From an uncultured Thalassolituus sp. (GTDB taxonomy: Bacteria; Pseudomonadota; Gammaproteobacteria; Pseudomonadales; Oceanobacteraceae): a stretch of DNA of 64,000 bases. The DNA is taken from NCBI RefSeq assembly GCF_950066645.1, contig NZ_CATMFB010000013.1:1-64000 (forward strand). The letters run 5' to 3'. The notes below the pieces were generated by a model. That model was not told the DNA's origin, searched no databases, and saw only the letters and a program-made list of their open reading frames with translations. This document shows, piece after piece, positions 53,701-63,242 of the stretch (positions within the stretch are counted from its first letter, which is position 1; every line of letters begins with the position of its first letter). Both the position numbers and the translations under genes were made by a program.

Positions 53701-55747
53701 AATACCAGCCACGGTTGTCGTCGCGTTTCCAGCGGGTCTCCAGGGTGATATTGGTCAGCGTCATTTCAAGTGAGTTGCTGCTCACCAGAGCGCCTGTGCT
53801 GTCGGTGCTGATAAGTTCGAAACTGGCGGGCGCGTTGGTGGCGGCTTCATCTGTGAACAGTGGGCGGATACCAACCAGCTGACCTTCTGGCACGATACTT
53901 ACCGTGTGTGATCGCACGACTGGACGTCCACCACTTTCAAACAGGCTGCCGGTGACGCGCAGGGCCAATGGAATACGGGTGTCTTTCCAGGTGTTTTCTG
54001 CGTTCAGTGTCAGCTTGCCCGCATCATTCAGCTTGGTCTGCTGGGACGGTAGCACCTGAATCCAGTCGTCCTGCTTTGGATCACCGAAATGAAATTCAGC
54101 CCAATTGCTGAACGGGTGAGCATTCGGTCGAAGGCTGAAATCGGCTTCGAAGGCATTGCCTGCGGCTGGCGCGCCATACAGGTAGCTGCCGAGCAGATTT
54201 ATTTCCGGAGTTTCCTGGGTTGTGAATACCTGCGGGCGCTGCTCCGGATTCCATTCCAGTTTCATGCGCTCAGGCATGAAGTCTTCGACCTGGAAATTAT
54301 ACGTGTGGGTGTCGCCGCTGGGTTCACGGACGTTAAAGCTCCATTGGCCAGTAGGCGCATCGTTGGCCAATGTTGTAGAAAACTCATACACACCCGGAAC
54401 GGTGCTGCGCCAGGTGACTTTATCGCTACGCGTGCCGTCAGGGCGACGCAGGTAGTAGGTCAGCAGGGTATCGGGCTGGGCTTTGCCATCGTCGTTGCGA
54501 TACAGGCCATTGATGTAAACGGTATCGCCACCACGATAGAGGTCGCGCGGGCCATACATAAAGAGCTCGGCCGTGCGATACGGGCGGGTGCCGGTGTCGA
54601 ACTCACTCATATCCAGTGCGGTACTGTTAAGGTGCATCATTGTCACGGCAGCGCCAGAGCGGGCGATCAGAACCGAGTTATAGAAATCAGTCTGCTGGTG
54701 TTCGACGTATCCATTCTTGCCACTGGAAAACTCGGTGATCTTCGGCTCCTGGCTGCGATAACCTCGCATGATCGTCAGCGCTACATCTGCTTTGCTGGTA
54801 CCGGTATTAAGGTCACGGGTAAATATGCCGATTTTCTTCGGGTAGTCACGGATATGCAGGCCGATATCACTGACCGTAAACCAGGTCGTTGAGATTTTCG
54901 AAGTGAACTTACCGGGAATAGTCATCACAGCGACATAGACGGCCTGTTCTTTTAATGCGTCGATGGATGCCAGTGGCAGATTTACTTGGCGCAGTCGGTT
55001 TTTGTCTGTTGTCAGAGCGATACGGCCGTCGTAGACAAAGTCTGAAAATTCGTTGAGGTCTTCCAGTTGATAGACATGTTCCTGAGTATCAGAGGACTTC
55101 CACAAGAGCATCTGTCGCAGGGATTCATCGCTGTTGCGGACGCGGAAGAAACTGACGTTAACTTCGTTGGCGTTCATCACATTCACGGGCAGGCCGACGC
55201 TCAGGTCGGTTGTCAGGTAGTGGCCACCGCTGGCAAAGGTTGCTGAGGGTGGTGCTGGTGGCAGGGTTACCGTGGCGCTGTCCCCGCTTTCGAGCACGCT
55301 GCCGTTGCGCGCTTTCAGTCCTTTGCTGACAATTATTTTGTAGGTGCGCTCTGGCTCAGGGTCTGCCATATAGAGCGTCAGACCGTCGTCAGACAGAATC
55401 CAGGCTGGGCTCTCACCGCTGATATGTACGAAGTTCTGAAAAGGTTGATTGCTGCTCAGTGGGGCGGAAAAACGAACACCTACAGTCATGCCTCCGTCGT
55501 AGCTGCTGTCGTTGACTGAGGTTATGGTCAGGGGGATGCCTGCGTACATGGCATCGTTTGTGGCCGGCGCATTCGTACCTGAGGCTTTGCTACCAGGCTG
55601 TACTTCAGTGTTGGCGGCTTGGTGTTCGGTAACAGCACCTTGTTCAGTGGGATTCTCCGTTTCTTGTTTGCAGCCCGTCAGCTGGGTCAGAAGTAGTGAA
55701 GTTGCGAGTGTGGATGTAAGTACACGCGTGCGTAACAACTGAAACAT
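50783..55747 (-). CDS. yfhM: bacterial alpha-2-macroglobulin (YfhM-like) lipoprotein
   Basis: A 1654-aa protein. Lipoprotein signal (LTQLTGC, Cys about 25), many MG domains, then the thioester motif CVEQ at about 1175-1178 inside the YGCVEQTTSSTYPWLY segment, and a terpenoid-cyclase-like thioester domain. It traps foreign proteases in the periplasm and works with PBP1C. ATG 55747 with GGAG upstream is chosen over ATG 55828, since the signal peptide then begins correctly. Confidence 0.93.
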   Translation of the reverse strand: MFQLLRTRVLTSTLATSLLLTQLTGCKQETENPTEQGAVTEHQAANTEVQPGSKASGTNAPATNDAMYAGIPLTITSVNDSSYDGGMTVGVRFSAPLSSNQPFQNFVHISGESPAWILSDDGLTLYMADPEPERTYKIIVSKGLKARNGSVLESGDSATVTLPPAPPSATFASGGHYLTTDLSVGLPVNVMNANEVNVSFFRVRNSDESLRQMLLWKSSDTQEHVYQLEDLNEFSDFVYDGRIALTTDKNRLRQVNLPLASIDALKEQAVYVAVMTIPGKFTSKISTTWFTVSDIGLHIRDYPKKIGIFTRDLNTGTSKADVALTIMRGYRSQEPKITEFSSGKNGYVEHQQTDFYNSVLIARSGAAVTMMHLNSTALDMSEFDTGTRPYRTAELFMYGPRDLYRGGDTVYINGLYRNDDGKAQPDTLLTYYLRRPDGTRSDKVTWRSTVPGVYEFSTTLANDAPTGQWSFNVREPSGDTHTYNFQVEDFMPERMKLEWNPEQRPQVFTTQETPEINLLGSYLYGAPAAGNAFEADFSLRPNAHPFSNWAEFHFGDPKQDDWIQVLPSQQTKLNDAGKLTLNAENTWKDTRIPLALRVTGSLFESGGRPVVRSHTVSIVPEGQLVGIRPLFTDEAATNAPASFELISTDSTGALVSSNSLEMTLTNITLETRWKRDDNRGWYYEEQRRNVRELSLPVVTKADSPITVQVPVQWGEYVLQVRDTNTGLISRFYFKAGKYWFWQSRDQAARPDQVTLAFDKESYDAGDNARLKITPPAAGHSLILIESDELLFRTEADIPAEGGWVDIPVSKKWQRHDIYVSVIHLQPSDTQQRITPTRSVGLIHLPLNRENQRLNIEIETPEKWLPESTEEVALNITSAEPVSRAWVTLAAVDSGILSISRFKTPDPFAFFFGQRRFSVDAKDMYGKLIDLNNNRTGEIRYGGDADLARGGDLARSEVQIISLFSGMVNVENGKAVIPVSMPDFNGQIRLMALAFDKQRLGSTDTKVTVAAPVVTQLSLPRFIGAGDESSVALDVTNLTGDDAEFEVTLSASGPVSAETLAQPLSQTLSLKQQQRETLILPFKAENAGRVVFHSIVKYQDKVIIDREWGLQSRQPYPALTFRKYDVLETGALLRADAEKTSDWLQDSLVASVSISSYEELGAEERMERLLKYPYGCVEQTTSSTYPWLYASDEQIERLKHSANGELTRTSAIASGLARIATRQKSNGGFGLWRREDDDEQHWLAAYVAQFMTDAQAAGYQIDNDMLSKTLNRLREYSRGKAQLRELWAEDVDLYRFTYQAFAHFVLAQHNIASLADIRATAANAPDEAGGLALLQLAIAAKLQGDNRLATELYEKSQTPRQTRPYISDYGSELRDKAQQARLIWKYDLDSAHPVELTTEIAEQLRSRRYLSTQEQIAIVQLADEQKKHTSEDWKLMVLSAGKEQMLTGNHPSRIVLRGSDAADLSVTNIGDANLYTNLFYQGYSSTPPDEDTSGQVSVSRRYWNLDGNKLPADQAITMITGDMMIVELVVYSNKYRPDLLMVDLLPAGLEIENQNLADSTKLTDVVIDGEKIGQRLQSSGVVHEEFRDDRYVAALRTGPRRYYNNDHDRPAHMYYIVRAVTPGTYKVPNPLLEDMYDPEVRAIGSTIPELIVLPR

Positions 55748-55875
55748 CCCTGAATCTCCGTCTGTGTAAACTGATATCTGCGAACCAATGTCGTGACTGT
55801 GACAACCTGAACGCCGGATTGTACTCAAAAACTTTACAAGTGGGTGATTTCGACGGTTCTGGCAAGCCTGCCCTG

Positions 55876-55904
55876 TTGGCGTTATTGCTCACAATCAGTA
55901 CAAT
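55876..55904 (+). promoter_or_regulatory. sigma70 promoter of argG
   Basis: TTGGCG (55876-55881), 17-bp spacer, TACAAT (55899-55904), about 70 bp before ATG 55976. Confidence 0.65.
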
Positions 55905-55975
55905 ATGCACCCTTTGAATTTTCGCTCCGGCGCGCTTGCCTGACTGCACGTGCCGTTTATCTCTGGAGAGTACCC

Positions 55976-57193
55976 ATGTCAGACATCAAGAAAGTCGTTC
56001 TGGCGTATTCCGGCGGTCTCGATACCTCCGTAATCGCAAAGTGGCTGCAAACTGAATACAACTGTGAAGTCGTGACCTTTACGGCTGACCTGGGTCAGGG
56101 GGAAGAAGTAGAGCCAGCGCGCGCGAAAGCCGAAGCTCTTGGCATCAAAGAAATCTACATCGACGACCTGCGTGAAGAGTTTGCCCGCGACTTCGTATTC
56201 CCGATGTTCCGCGCTAACACCATCTATGAAGGTGAGTACCTGCTGGGTACCTCAATTGCACGTCCTCTGATCTCCAAGCGTCTGATCGAAATCGCTAACG
56301 AAACAGGTGCTGACGCAATTGCTCACGGTGCGACCGGTAAAGGTAACGACCAGGTACGTTTCGAGCTGGGTGCTTACGCACTGAAGCCAGGCGTTAAAGT
56401 GATCGCACCATGGCGTGAGTGGGATCTGAACTCCCGTGAAAAACTGATGGCGTACTGCGATGAGCACAACATCCACGTAGAGAAGAAGAAAGGCAAGAAG
56501 TCTCCTTACTCTATGGATGCGAACCTGCTGCACATCTCTTACGAAGGTGACCTGATCGAAGATCCATGGGCAGAGCCAGAAGAAGATATGTGGCTGTGGT
56601 CTGTGTCTCCTGAGAATGCGCCAGACGAAGCCACTTATCTGAACATCACCTTCAAGAACGGTGACCCGGTTGCTATCAATGGTGAAGACAAGTCACCTGC
56701 TACCATCATGGAAGAGCTGAACAAGCTGGCAGGCGCTAACGGTATTGGCCGTGTCGACATCGTTGAAAACCGCTATGTCGGCATGAAAGCTCGTGGCTGT
56801 TACGAGACTCCGGCGGGTACTGTTCTGCTGAAAGCACACCGTGCTATCGAATCTATCACTCTGGACCGCGAAGCGGCTCACCTGAAAGATTCTCTGATGC
56901 CTAAGTACGCCGAGCTGATTTACAACGGCTACTGGTGGTCACCAGAGCGTAAGATGCTACAGGCTGCTATCGACGAGACTCAGTCTGTTGTAAACGGTGA
57001 AGTTCGCCTGAAACTGTACAAAGGCAACGTGATCGTTGTTGGCCGTAAGTCTGAAGATTCACTGTTCGATGAAGCGATTGCTACCTTCGAAGATGACGCT
57101 GGTGCATACAACCAGAAAGATGCTGAAGGCTTTATTAAGCTGAACGCTCTGCGTCTGCGTACTGCTGCTAAGAAAGGTCGTGATCTGCTGTAA
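55976..57193 (+). CDS. argG: argininosuccinate synthase
   Basis: A 405-aa enzyme. N-terminal PP-loop [15 protein letters not shown] (about 10-24), [12 protein letters not shown] (about 116-127) and [16 protein letters not shown] (about 175-190) match type 1 argininosuccinate synthases. It joins citrulline and aspartate with ATP in arginine synthesis. GGAGAG precedes ATG 55976; the longer frame from 55844 contains the promoter and is rejected. Confidence 0.96.
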   Translation: MSDIKKVVLAYSGGLDTSVIAKWLQTEYNCEVVTFTADLGQGEEVEPARAKAEALGIKEIYIDDLREEFARDFVFPMFRANTIYEGEYLLGTSIARPLISKRLIEIANETGADAIAHGATGKGNDQVRFELGAYALKPGVKVIAPWREWDLNSREKLMAYCDEHNIHVEKKKGKKSPYSMDANLLHISYEGDLIEDPWAEPEEDMWLWSVSPENAPDEATYLNITFKNGDPVAINGEDKSPATIMEELNKLAGANGIGRVDIVENRYVGMKARGCYETPAGTVLLKAHRAIESITLDREAAHLKDSLMPKYAELIYNGYWWSPERKMLQAAIDETQSVVNGEVRLKLYKGNVIVVGRKSEDSLFDEAIATFEDDAGAYNQKDAEGFIKLNALRLRTAAKKGRDLL

Positions 57194-57212
57194 TCTCAGT
57201 CGATACGATCAC

Positions 57213-57239
57213 AAAAGGCGCTCATTGAGCGCCTTTTTT
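57213..57239 (+). terminator. rho-independent terminator after argG
   Basis: GGCGCTC-ATT-GAGCGCC stem with flanking A and T runs. Confidence 0.92.
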
Positions 57240-57416
57240 GTTTTCAGCATTTATGATTTCAGTATTGTCCCGATTTTTGTGAGGGATCTCTCAGATTTTT
57301 GGAATAATGGCCAATCCTGACGATTCTTTATGAACTTCCTTGCTACAAAGCAGCCCAACAGGTCTATATTAGAGATATCCAGAACGCGCCGGAAGGCGGT
57401 ACGGAGGTTTCATAAG

Positions 57417-57707
57417 ATGACTCGCATTCTGCTTGGTCTGCTGCTTGTTTTAGGCTTCACTGCCCAGTCAGTGAGCGCTCTGAACGCAGCTGCTGAGACC
57501 TCTGATACAACGCTGAGCGCAGATGAATCTCCTGTACTGAGTGTTATTCCCGAAGGTGAATCCGACGGCGGTGATGATTATCCCGTCAGCGGACCTGTTG
57601 CGCTCGCACTTCTTCTTCCTGATACCGTCGTTTTTCCTGCGCCGGTAGACAGAGTGTCTGGCACTTTTACCGGTGCCGCTACCATCCGTGCTCCTCCTGC
57701 TGTCTGA
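57417..57707 (+). CDS. small secreted hypothetical protein
   Basis: A 96-aa protein. The signal peptide MTRILLGLLLVLGFTAQSVSA ends about residue 21; the rest is acidic with a second hydrophobic stretch (VALALLLPDTVVFP). No family recognised. ACGGAGG precedes ATG 57417 at a proper distance, so the longer frame from 57330 is rejected. Confidence 0.6.
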   Translation: MTRILLGLLLVLGFTAQSVSALNAAAETSDTTLSADESPVLSVIPEGESDGGDDYPVSGPVALALLLPDTVVFPAPVDRVSGTFTGAATIRAPPAV

Positions 57708-57790
57708 ACTTTCCGTTACCTCCGTAATTTTCTTAAGTTCAATGTTTTAGCCGTACATCTGTCCGGATGGCGGCTGGTGGAGTAGTTACT

Positions 57791-58351
57791 ATGAATAAAT
57801 TTACCCTCTTTTCCGTACAACAGATTGATGAGCTGGTTCAACCTGCAGACTTTCAGCCTAAGTCGCTTCTGACGAATTCGATGGAATTCTTCACAGACTT
57901 CCGGGATAACGAGCCTCTGGTCATTGACGCCGCCGTCTCTGCGCCTGAGGCCCGGAATATGATGGTCAGGACACACGTCCGCCTGAAACTGGTGGTTGAT
58001 CACGAAGGTCACTTTGTTGGAGTGATCACAGCGGCGGACCTTATTGAGCAGAACATAATCACCCGTGCCGCGAGCAGCGGGATTGCCCGGGATGAAGTCC
58101 GTGTCAGTGACCTGATGACGCGTAAGAAAGACCTGCTCGCCCTTAATATTCACGAGGTTGAGCATTCAACGATAGGGGATGTCGTCAGCTTTCTGAAGGA
58201 TAACTTCCAGCAGCACTGCCTGGTTGTCGATGAAGAGACTCATCAGATACGGGGAATCTTTTCTGCCAGCGATATTTCGAGAAAGCTGCGCTTGCCCGTC
58301 AATATTCAGGAACAGTCGAGCTTCAGTAAGGTATTTTCTGCGGTGTCATAA
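57791..58351 (+). CDS. CBS-domain pair protein
   Basis: A 186-aa cytoplasmic protein made of a CBS pair (LKLVVDHEGHFVGVITAADLIEQ about 64-86; QHCLVVDEETHQIRGIFSASDISRKL about 139-164) that should bind adenosyl nucleotides. Between them VSDLMTRKKDLLAL is a second typical CBS entry. No effector domain. GGAG before ATG 57791 supports this start over ATG 57767. Confidence 0.8.
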   Translation: MNKFTLFSVQQIDELVQPADFQPKSLLTNSMEFFTDFRDNEPLVIDAAVSAPEARNMMVRTHVRLKLVVDHEGHFVGVITAADLIEQNIITRAASSGIARDEVRVSDLMTRKKDLLALNIHEVEHSTIGDVVSFLKDNFQQHCLVVDEETHQIRGIFSASDISRKLRLPVNIQEQSSFSKVFSAVS

Positions 58352-58355
58352 CGAT

Positions 58356-58379
58356 AAAAGGGGCTTCGGCCCCTTTTTT
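58356..58379 (+). terminator. rho-independent terminator with TTCG tetraloop
   Basis: AAAAGGGGC-TTCG-GCCCCTTTT stem and T run directly after the CBS gene. The A run makes it usable from both strands for the convergent binding protein gene. Confidence 0.93.
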
Positions 58380-58402
58380 GGGCAGGTCTTTTCCGGCTGG
58401 CG

Positions 58403-59332
58403 TCAGTTCTGTTGATCAGCGATAGGTTGGCGTAGTGTCGTTTTCGGTTTTACCGGGTGCCCAAGATAGTCTTCCAGCACCTTATCAAAGCGGTTCCAGT
58501 AATGGACTTCATCACCCACCGGAACGAGCCAGTTGGCAACCGCCCGTCGGTAGGCGCGACTCTGCACCAGTTCCGGCAAGGCTTCATTGATATGTTTGAT
58601 TGCCAGCTGTCCGGCTTCTGAGTTACTACAACCCACTGCGCCCAGAATAAAATCCCCCCGGGTCTCGCTGATGGGGATGAATCTCAGCTGGTCGGCGTAG
58701 TCGGCAGAATCGACGTAGTGATTGAGGACGAATTCGTATTCGATGACAAAATCGAAGCGCCCAAGACTCAGCATGGTCAGTATGCCCTGAGTTTCGGTTG
58801 CGCCCGCTCGTGAGTTTATTTCGATGTTTTTACGCTGACGACGCAGAATACTGTCCAGCTTTTCGCTGTAGGTGCGGCCCGCAATGTGCCCCATAGTGAC
58901 CTTGCGGTGTTCAAGCAGTTCTTCCAGTGCAAGGGTGCCATCAGCCTGAAGAGGGAGGGTATCAGCAAAGCGGTTGGTTGTGATGATGCCGTGAGGGAGA
59001 TACATAGCGTTTGGCATCGACAGCAGGTATTCATTGTTCACGGGTTTCTCGTGAATCATTGTCACAAAACAGAGTGGGTTGTACTCCTGCCAGGTATGTT
59101 CCAGACGGCTCAGCGGAACAAACAGAGTGGAGTGCCGGTAATTCTTCAGGCGTTTTTCGAGTACGGTCTGAACCTGATCTCCAAACCCCTGCTGGCAGTC
59201 ATTATCGACAATATAAAACGGGGGAGCGTCGTTTTTTACCCAATGGAGTGTCGGGCTTTCCTTGCTGTAGCTGACGGGCGTCGCGAATGCGACGCATAAC
59301 ATCAGCAGGAGCTTGTGGTATGACTTCCTCAT
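58403..59332 (-). CDS. periplasmic solute-binding-like protein (TIGR02285-type)
   Basis: A 309-aa protein. Signal peptide to about residue 23; then LHWVKNDAPPFYIVDNDCQQGFGDQVQTVLEKRLKNYRH, the pattern of orphan SBP_bac_3-like proteins. Cys pairs (DC..., LCF, GCS) could form a disulphide. No transporter genes adjoin. GGAG precedes ATG 59332. Confidence 0.78.
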   Translation of the reverse strand: MRKSYHKLLLMLCVAFATPVSYSKESPTLHWVKNDAPPFYIVDNDCQQGFGDQVQTVLEKRLKNYRHSTLFVPLSRLEHTWQEYNPLCFVTMIHEKPVNNEYLLSMPNAMYLPHGIITTNRFADTLPLQADGTLALEELLEHRKVTMGHIAGRTYSEKLDSILRRQRKNIEINSRAGATETQGILTMLSLGRFDFVIEYEFVLNHYVDSADYADQLRFIPISETRGDFILGAVGCSNSEAGQLAIKHINEALPELVQSRAYRRAVANWLVPVGDEVHYWNRFDKVLEDYLGHPVKPKTTLRQPIADQQN

Positions 59333-59523
59333 GGGTACTTCTCCGTTGTCACTTCGGTCCCTGATTTCTGTGCCTCAGGTTACGTACTGGCCCCCGGGGG
59401 GTCAATGAGTTATCTGTCAGCGCTGGCTCTGTGTAAGGCACATTTGCACATTGGCACTGTCATGGCAGTCGGGTAGTCTGTGCCCCTTAACTGATGTCAC
59501 GAGAATAAGAAAAGGGGATGGCA

Positions 59524-60999
59524 GTGTCAGAACAATGGGCATTTTGCGGTGTGTCTGAGTTGCAGGCCGCGCTGAGTAAAGGTGATGTAACCAGCCGTGA
59601 GCTGGTAGAGTATTTCCGCGCTCGGATGGAAAAATACAATGGTGCGCTCAACGCGATCGTTGCGACCAACTTTGATGATGCGCTCGCCGCTGCAGACGAG
59701 GCCGACCAGGCGCGTAGCCGTGGTGAAATCAAAGGGCCCTTACACGGCATTCCTATGACGATTAAGGATACCTTCGAAGTGATTGGTATGCCTTGCACAG
59801 CAGGCTCGCCATCTCTGGCCAGTCATATGCCTGCAAACAATGCTTTTACGGTGCAGCGTCTTATTGATGCCGGTGCCATTGTGTTTGGAAAAACCAATAT
59901 CCCTTTGTTTGCCGGTGATATTCAAAGCTTTAATAAGCTTTACGGCGTGACAAATAACCCCTGGGACACTTCCCGTACGCCTGGAGGATCTTCCGGTGGT
60001 GCTGCGGCGGCACTTGCGGCCGGGCTTACCCCGATTGAGCTGGGGTCCGACCTTGCGGGCTCTATCCGTACGCCTTCGCATTTCTGCGGAATTTACGGCC
60101 ATAAACCCACACACGGTATTATTTCTGGTCGTGGTCATATCCCGGGGCCTCCGGGAATGCTGCTTGAACCAGATCTGGCTACTCCGGGACCGATGGCCCG
60201 GACGGCGGAAGATCTGAATCTTATGCTCGACGTTCTTGCAGCCCCAGGCCCTCTGATGGGCGACTGCTGGACGCTCACACTGCCTGAAGCACCACAGAAG
60301 ACACTCGGAGATTTTAAGGTACTGCTCTGGACGCAGGACCCCATGAGTCCGATCGATGGCGAACTCCAGGCCGCCTATGACGAACTGGCCGGGCACCTGA
60401 AAGCGCAGGGCGTTGAGGTTACGGTGGGCGCGCCAGAGGGCATGTCACTGGCTACCTTTGTGCCAACGTATATGAACCTGCTGGGTTCGGTGCTGAGCGG
60501 TACCCTGAAGCCTGCCCAGCGTCGTGTCACGGCAGTTATCGCGAAAATTGCCGCTAAATTCGGTAAGAAAATGAAGCTGGGTCCACACGTTGATAAGCTT
60601 CTGACGGGAATGACTCAGGTTCATGCTGACTGGTTGAAAAACCATGAAGGCCGGCTGCGTATTGCCCGTAAGGCCGAGAAGATATTTGATAAATATGATC
60701 TGGTGCTGACTCCGGTTGTTCAGGTACCTGCCTTCAAACATCAGCCTAAGCCTGCGGTGCACAAACGGCGCCTGCCAGTGAATGGTGAACAACGCCCTTA
60801 TACCGAACTCTTTATGTGGATTGCACCAGCAACCCTTATGGGACTGCCGGCGACCAGTGCACCGGTCGGTAAAACGAAAGAGGGGTTGCCGGTGAATGTG
60901 CAGATTCTTGGTAAGAAATATCACGACAAAACAACGATTCAGTTTGCAGCCTTGCTGGAGAAATCGTTCCGTCGTTTTGAGAAACCCGAAGGGTACTGA
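59524..60999 (+). CDS. amidase (amidase signature family)
   Basis: About 491 aa. The Ser-Ser-Lys triad regions are visible: catalytic Lys in TIKDTF (about 80), GGSSGGAAAALAAG with the cis-Ser (about 156-169) and SDLAGSIRTPSHFCGIYGHKPTHG (about 177-200). It hydrolyses amides; the substrate is unknown. It lacks the C-terminal domain of allophanate hydrolase AtzF. The ATG at 59518 overlaps the AAGGGG site, so GTG 59524 is more likely the start. Confidence 0.85.
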   Translation: MSEQWAFCGVSELQAALSKGDVTSRELVEYFRARMEKYNGALNAIVATNFDDALAAADEADQARSRGEIKGPLHGIPMTIKDTFEVIGMPCTAGSPSLASHMPANNAFTVQRLIDAGAIVFGKTNIPLFAGDIQSFNKLYGVTNNPWDTSRTPGGSSGGAAAALAAGLTPIELGSDLAGSIRTPSHFCGIYGHKPTHGIISGRGHIPGPPGMLLEPDLATPGPMARTAEDLNLMLDVLAAPGPLMGDCWTLTLPEAPQKTLGDFKVLLWTQDPMSPIDGELQAAYDELAGHLKAQGVEVTVGAPEGMSLATFVPTYMNLLGSVLSGTLKPAQRRVTAVIAKIAAKFGKKMKLGPHVDKLLTGMTQVHADWLKNHEGRLRIARKAEKIFDKYDLVLTPVVQVPAFKHQPKPAVHKRRLPVNGEQRPYTELFMWIAPATLMGLPATSAPVGKTKEGLPVNVQILGKKYHDKTTIQFAALLEKSFRRFEKPEGY

Positions 61000-61072
61000 G
61001 TAACGTCAGATCGCAGGCATCGCCGGAGAGGTTAATCTTTGGCGGTGATGGGTCATTCAGAGGTGATTTACG

Positions 61073-61825
61073 ATGCTTGAAACATTTCTGAATGGCCTGA
61101 GCACCGGCGATGGCATGGTACTGCTGATCGCCTCCTTTATTGGCTCCGCTATGACCGCAGCGTTTGGCGTTGGTGGTGGTGCTTTTCTGATCATGGTGAT
61201 GGCCGGCATCATGCCCGCTCTGGCGCTGATCCCTGTGCATGGCGTGGTTCAGCTGGGGTCAAACGCGTCGCGCGCAGTTCTGGCCAGGCAACATCTCGAC
61301 CGGCCGCGCTTCTTCTGGTTCTGTCTCGGCGCGTGTGCGGCAGCCCTTGTCAGCATCTGGCTGATCGGTGCAATCAATACCCGCTGGATTCCCTTATTGA
61401 TCGCTTTTTTTGTTCTGCTTATCACCTGGATGCCGATGCCTTCGGTCGGGCTTGGCCGGCATGCTCCCGGACTGATCTCGGGTGGGGTACTGACTACTCT
61501 GGGCTCTATGCTGGTCGGGGCTTCCGGGCCTCTGGTGTCAGCGTGGCTGAACAAAGATGCGGACAACCGCTGGCACTACACCGCCTTGTTTTCGTCGGTG
61601 ATGACGGTACAACACCTTCTTAAAATTCTTGTGTTCGGGGTGGCAGGCTTTGCGTTTGTGGCCTGGTTGCCTCTGATGCTGGCCATGGTTGTGGCCGGAT
61701 ATTTCGGAACCCGCCTGGGTCTGCTGCTGTTAGGTAAGTGGCCTGAAAGTCTGTTTCAGAAGATCTACAAATGCTGTCTGACGCTTCTTGCGTTGCGCCT
61801 GATCTTTATGCATTTCATGCAATAG
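61073..61825 (+). CDS. TauE/SafE-family exporter (DUF81)
   Basis: A 250-aa inner-membrane protein with 7-8 helices and the two TauE repeats (GSAMTAAFGVGGGAFLIMVMAGIMP; GSMLVGASGPLVSAWL). Members export sulfite or sulfonates; the substrate is not shown. GAGGTG precedes ATG 61073. It follows the amidase by 73 bp. Confidence 0.85.
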   Translation: MLETFLNGLSTGDGMVLLIASFIGSAMTAAFGVGGGAFLIMVMAGIMPALALIPVHGVVQLGSNASRAVLARQHLDRPRFFWFCLGACAAALVSIWLIGAINTRWIPLLIAFFVLLITWMPMPSVGLGRHAPGLISGGVLTTLGSMLVGASGPLVSAWLNKDADNRWHYTALFSSVMTVQHLLKILVFGVAGFAFVAWLPLMLAMVVAGYFGTRLGLLLLGKWPESLFQKIYKCCLTLLALRLIFMHFMQ

Positions 61826-61850
61826 GGTGAATTTCACCCATTGGGGTGAA
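61825..61850. promoter_or_regulatory. GGGTGAA half-site cluster
   Basis: GGGTGAA-T-TTCACCC at 61825-61839 is a perfect palindrome, followed by another GGGGTGAA at 61843. It overlaps the TauE stop and precedes the lipoprotein gene by about 65 bp. Possible operator. Confidence 0.35.
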
Positions 61851-61912
61851 GAAAGGTGAGTGGCTTATTTGGTCTACTTCTCGCGCTTATTGAATTTGCG
61901 TTGGAAGGGAAT

Positions 61913-63196
61913 ATGAAACAGAACACGTTAACTCCAGCCATTGCGCTGGTTGCTGGTACCACACTGATCACTGCCTGTGGTGGTGGATCATCCTCATCTG
62001 GCTCTGAAGATGAGATCGAGACCCCGGTGGTTCAGGTTGCTGAATATTACAGCGATCCGGCATGGTCTGCAGGGGCTGATACTCTGGTCGGCCTGACCTA
62101 TCCGCAAGGTGCCGTTGGCGGAAGCCTGGTAGCACTGAAGCGCTCCGCTGATAGTGAAGAGAATATTTCTCACACGCTGATGCTGGCCGACAGCTCTTCA
62201 AAGGAATTTCAGGCAGTCGAAGGCGTCACGCTGGCGAAACCATACTACCGCGATCTGCTGGCACTGCCGGTGACCACAACCGTGGAGGGTGAAGAGCGCA
62301 CCGTTGCTCTGGTTGCGACCTGTGGTTACGAAGAAGCCAGCATGATCGAAGGTGGAGAAATCCCGATGCGCGGTGAAGTCGGCCCTCGAGCGGTTGCCAT
62401 TGCGGAAGAACCTCAGACTCCAGCAAGCCTGGAAATCTACCTTACAGGTACAGGCATCAGTGAATCGCTGGACATCAGCACAGGTGGTGAGGGAGGAGCA
62501 CTCGTCGATTGTCACTCTCTCGGTGGTCTATCGGCTTCTGACCTGAGTAGCAAAGGCACGTCAGCCTATGAGGTTGATTTCTTCATTACTGGTAAAGATA
62601 GCACTGGCGCAGTCGCAGTCTTCGAAGCCAGCATGATCTACAACTATGAGAATAATGAAGTAACTGAAAGTGATTTTACGGTACTGGATACTGACGCAGA
62701 GATTATTGTTTCAGCAGTTGAAGAAGATCCTGAAGATGACTTCCTGGTTGCCATGACTATCGAAGAGAATACTTATCTTTTGAATGGGTTTGGCAGTGAG
62801 AGCAATATTGAATTGTATAACGAAGGTAATCCGTTTACCTCCGATACTGAGGACGGTGCATTGATCCTGGATCTGGTGTACAGCGGTGACAATCTGCTCG
62901 CGGTATCTGAAGATGCTGGTCTTGCAGGTGCTGACTTCACAGGAGGTGAGTTTGTGGCGCTGAGCGGTGGTGATTTCACCCGATGCGTTGATCAGCTGGC
63001 CGTTAACGGAACGACTGTGTGGTGTCACGATTCGACGGAAGAAGGCACTCTGATTGAATTCACAGCCCCCACCGTCCCCCAGACTGAGTCTGAATCTCAA
63101 TCTCTGGCAGCCGCCGCCCGTGGCGGTAGTAAGGAAGAAGCTGAGCAGATTAAAGCCGAGCTTGAAGGAGCCGGTGCCGAAGTCGAAGTAAAATAG
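61913..63196 (+). CDS. lipoprotein of unknown function with an L7/L12-like C-terminal tail
   Basis: A 427-aa protein. Lipoprotein signal with ITAC (Cys about 22), a low-complexity Gly/Ser linker and a long acidic beta-rich body with no recognised domain. The last 22 residues ([22 protein letters not shown]) closely match the C-terminal end of ribosomal protein L7/L12 ([22 protein letters not shown] in E. coli). Start ATG 61913 with GGAAGGG is chosen over the longer frame at 61856. Confidence 0.72.
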   Translation: [427 protein letters not shown]

Positions 63197-63217
63197 CGTT
63201 CTCCGCTGTTACCTTTC

Positions 63218-63242
63218 AGCCCTCATTCTGAGGGCTTTTTTT
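63218..63242 (+). terminator. rho-independent terminator
   Basis: AGCCCTC-ATTCT-GAGGGCT stem with a seven-T tail after the lipoprotein gene. Confidence 0.9.

Noticed and set aside
59524-60999. Amidase as the missing allophanate hydrolase
   Set aside because: Amidase-signature core only; about 491 aa without the AtzF C-terminal domain and 29 kb from the guanidine operon.
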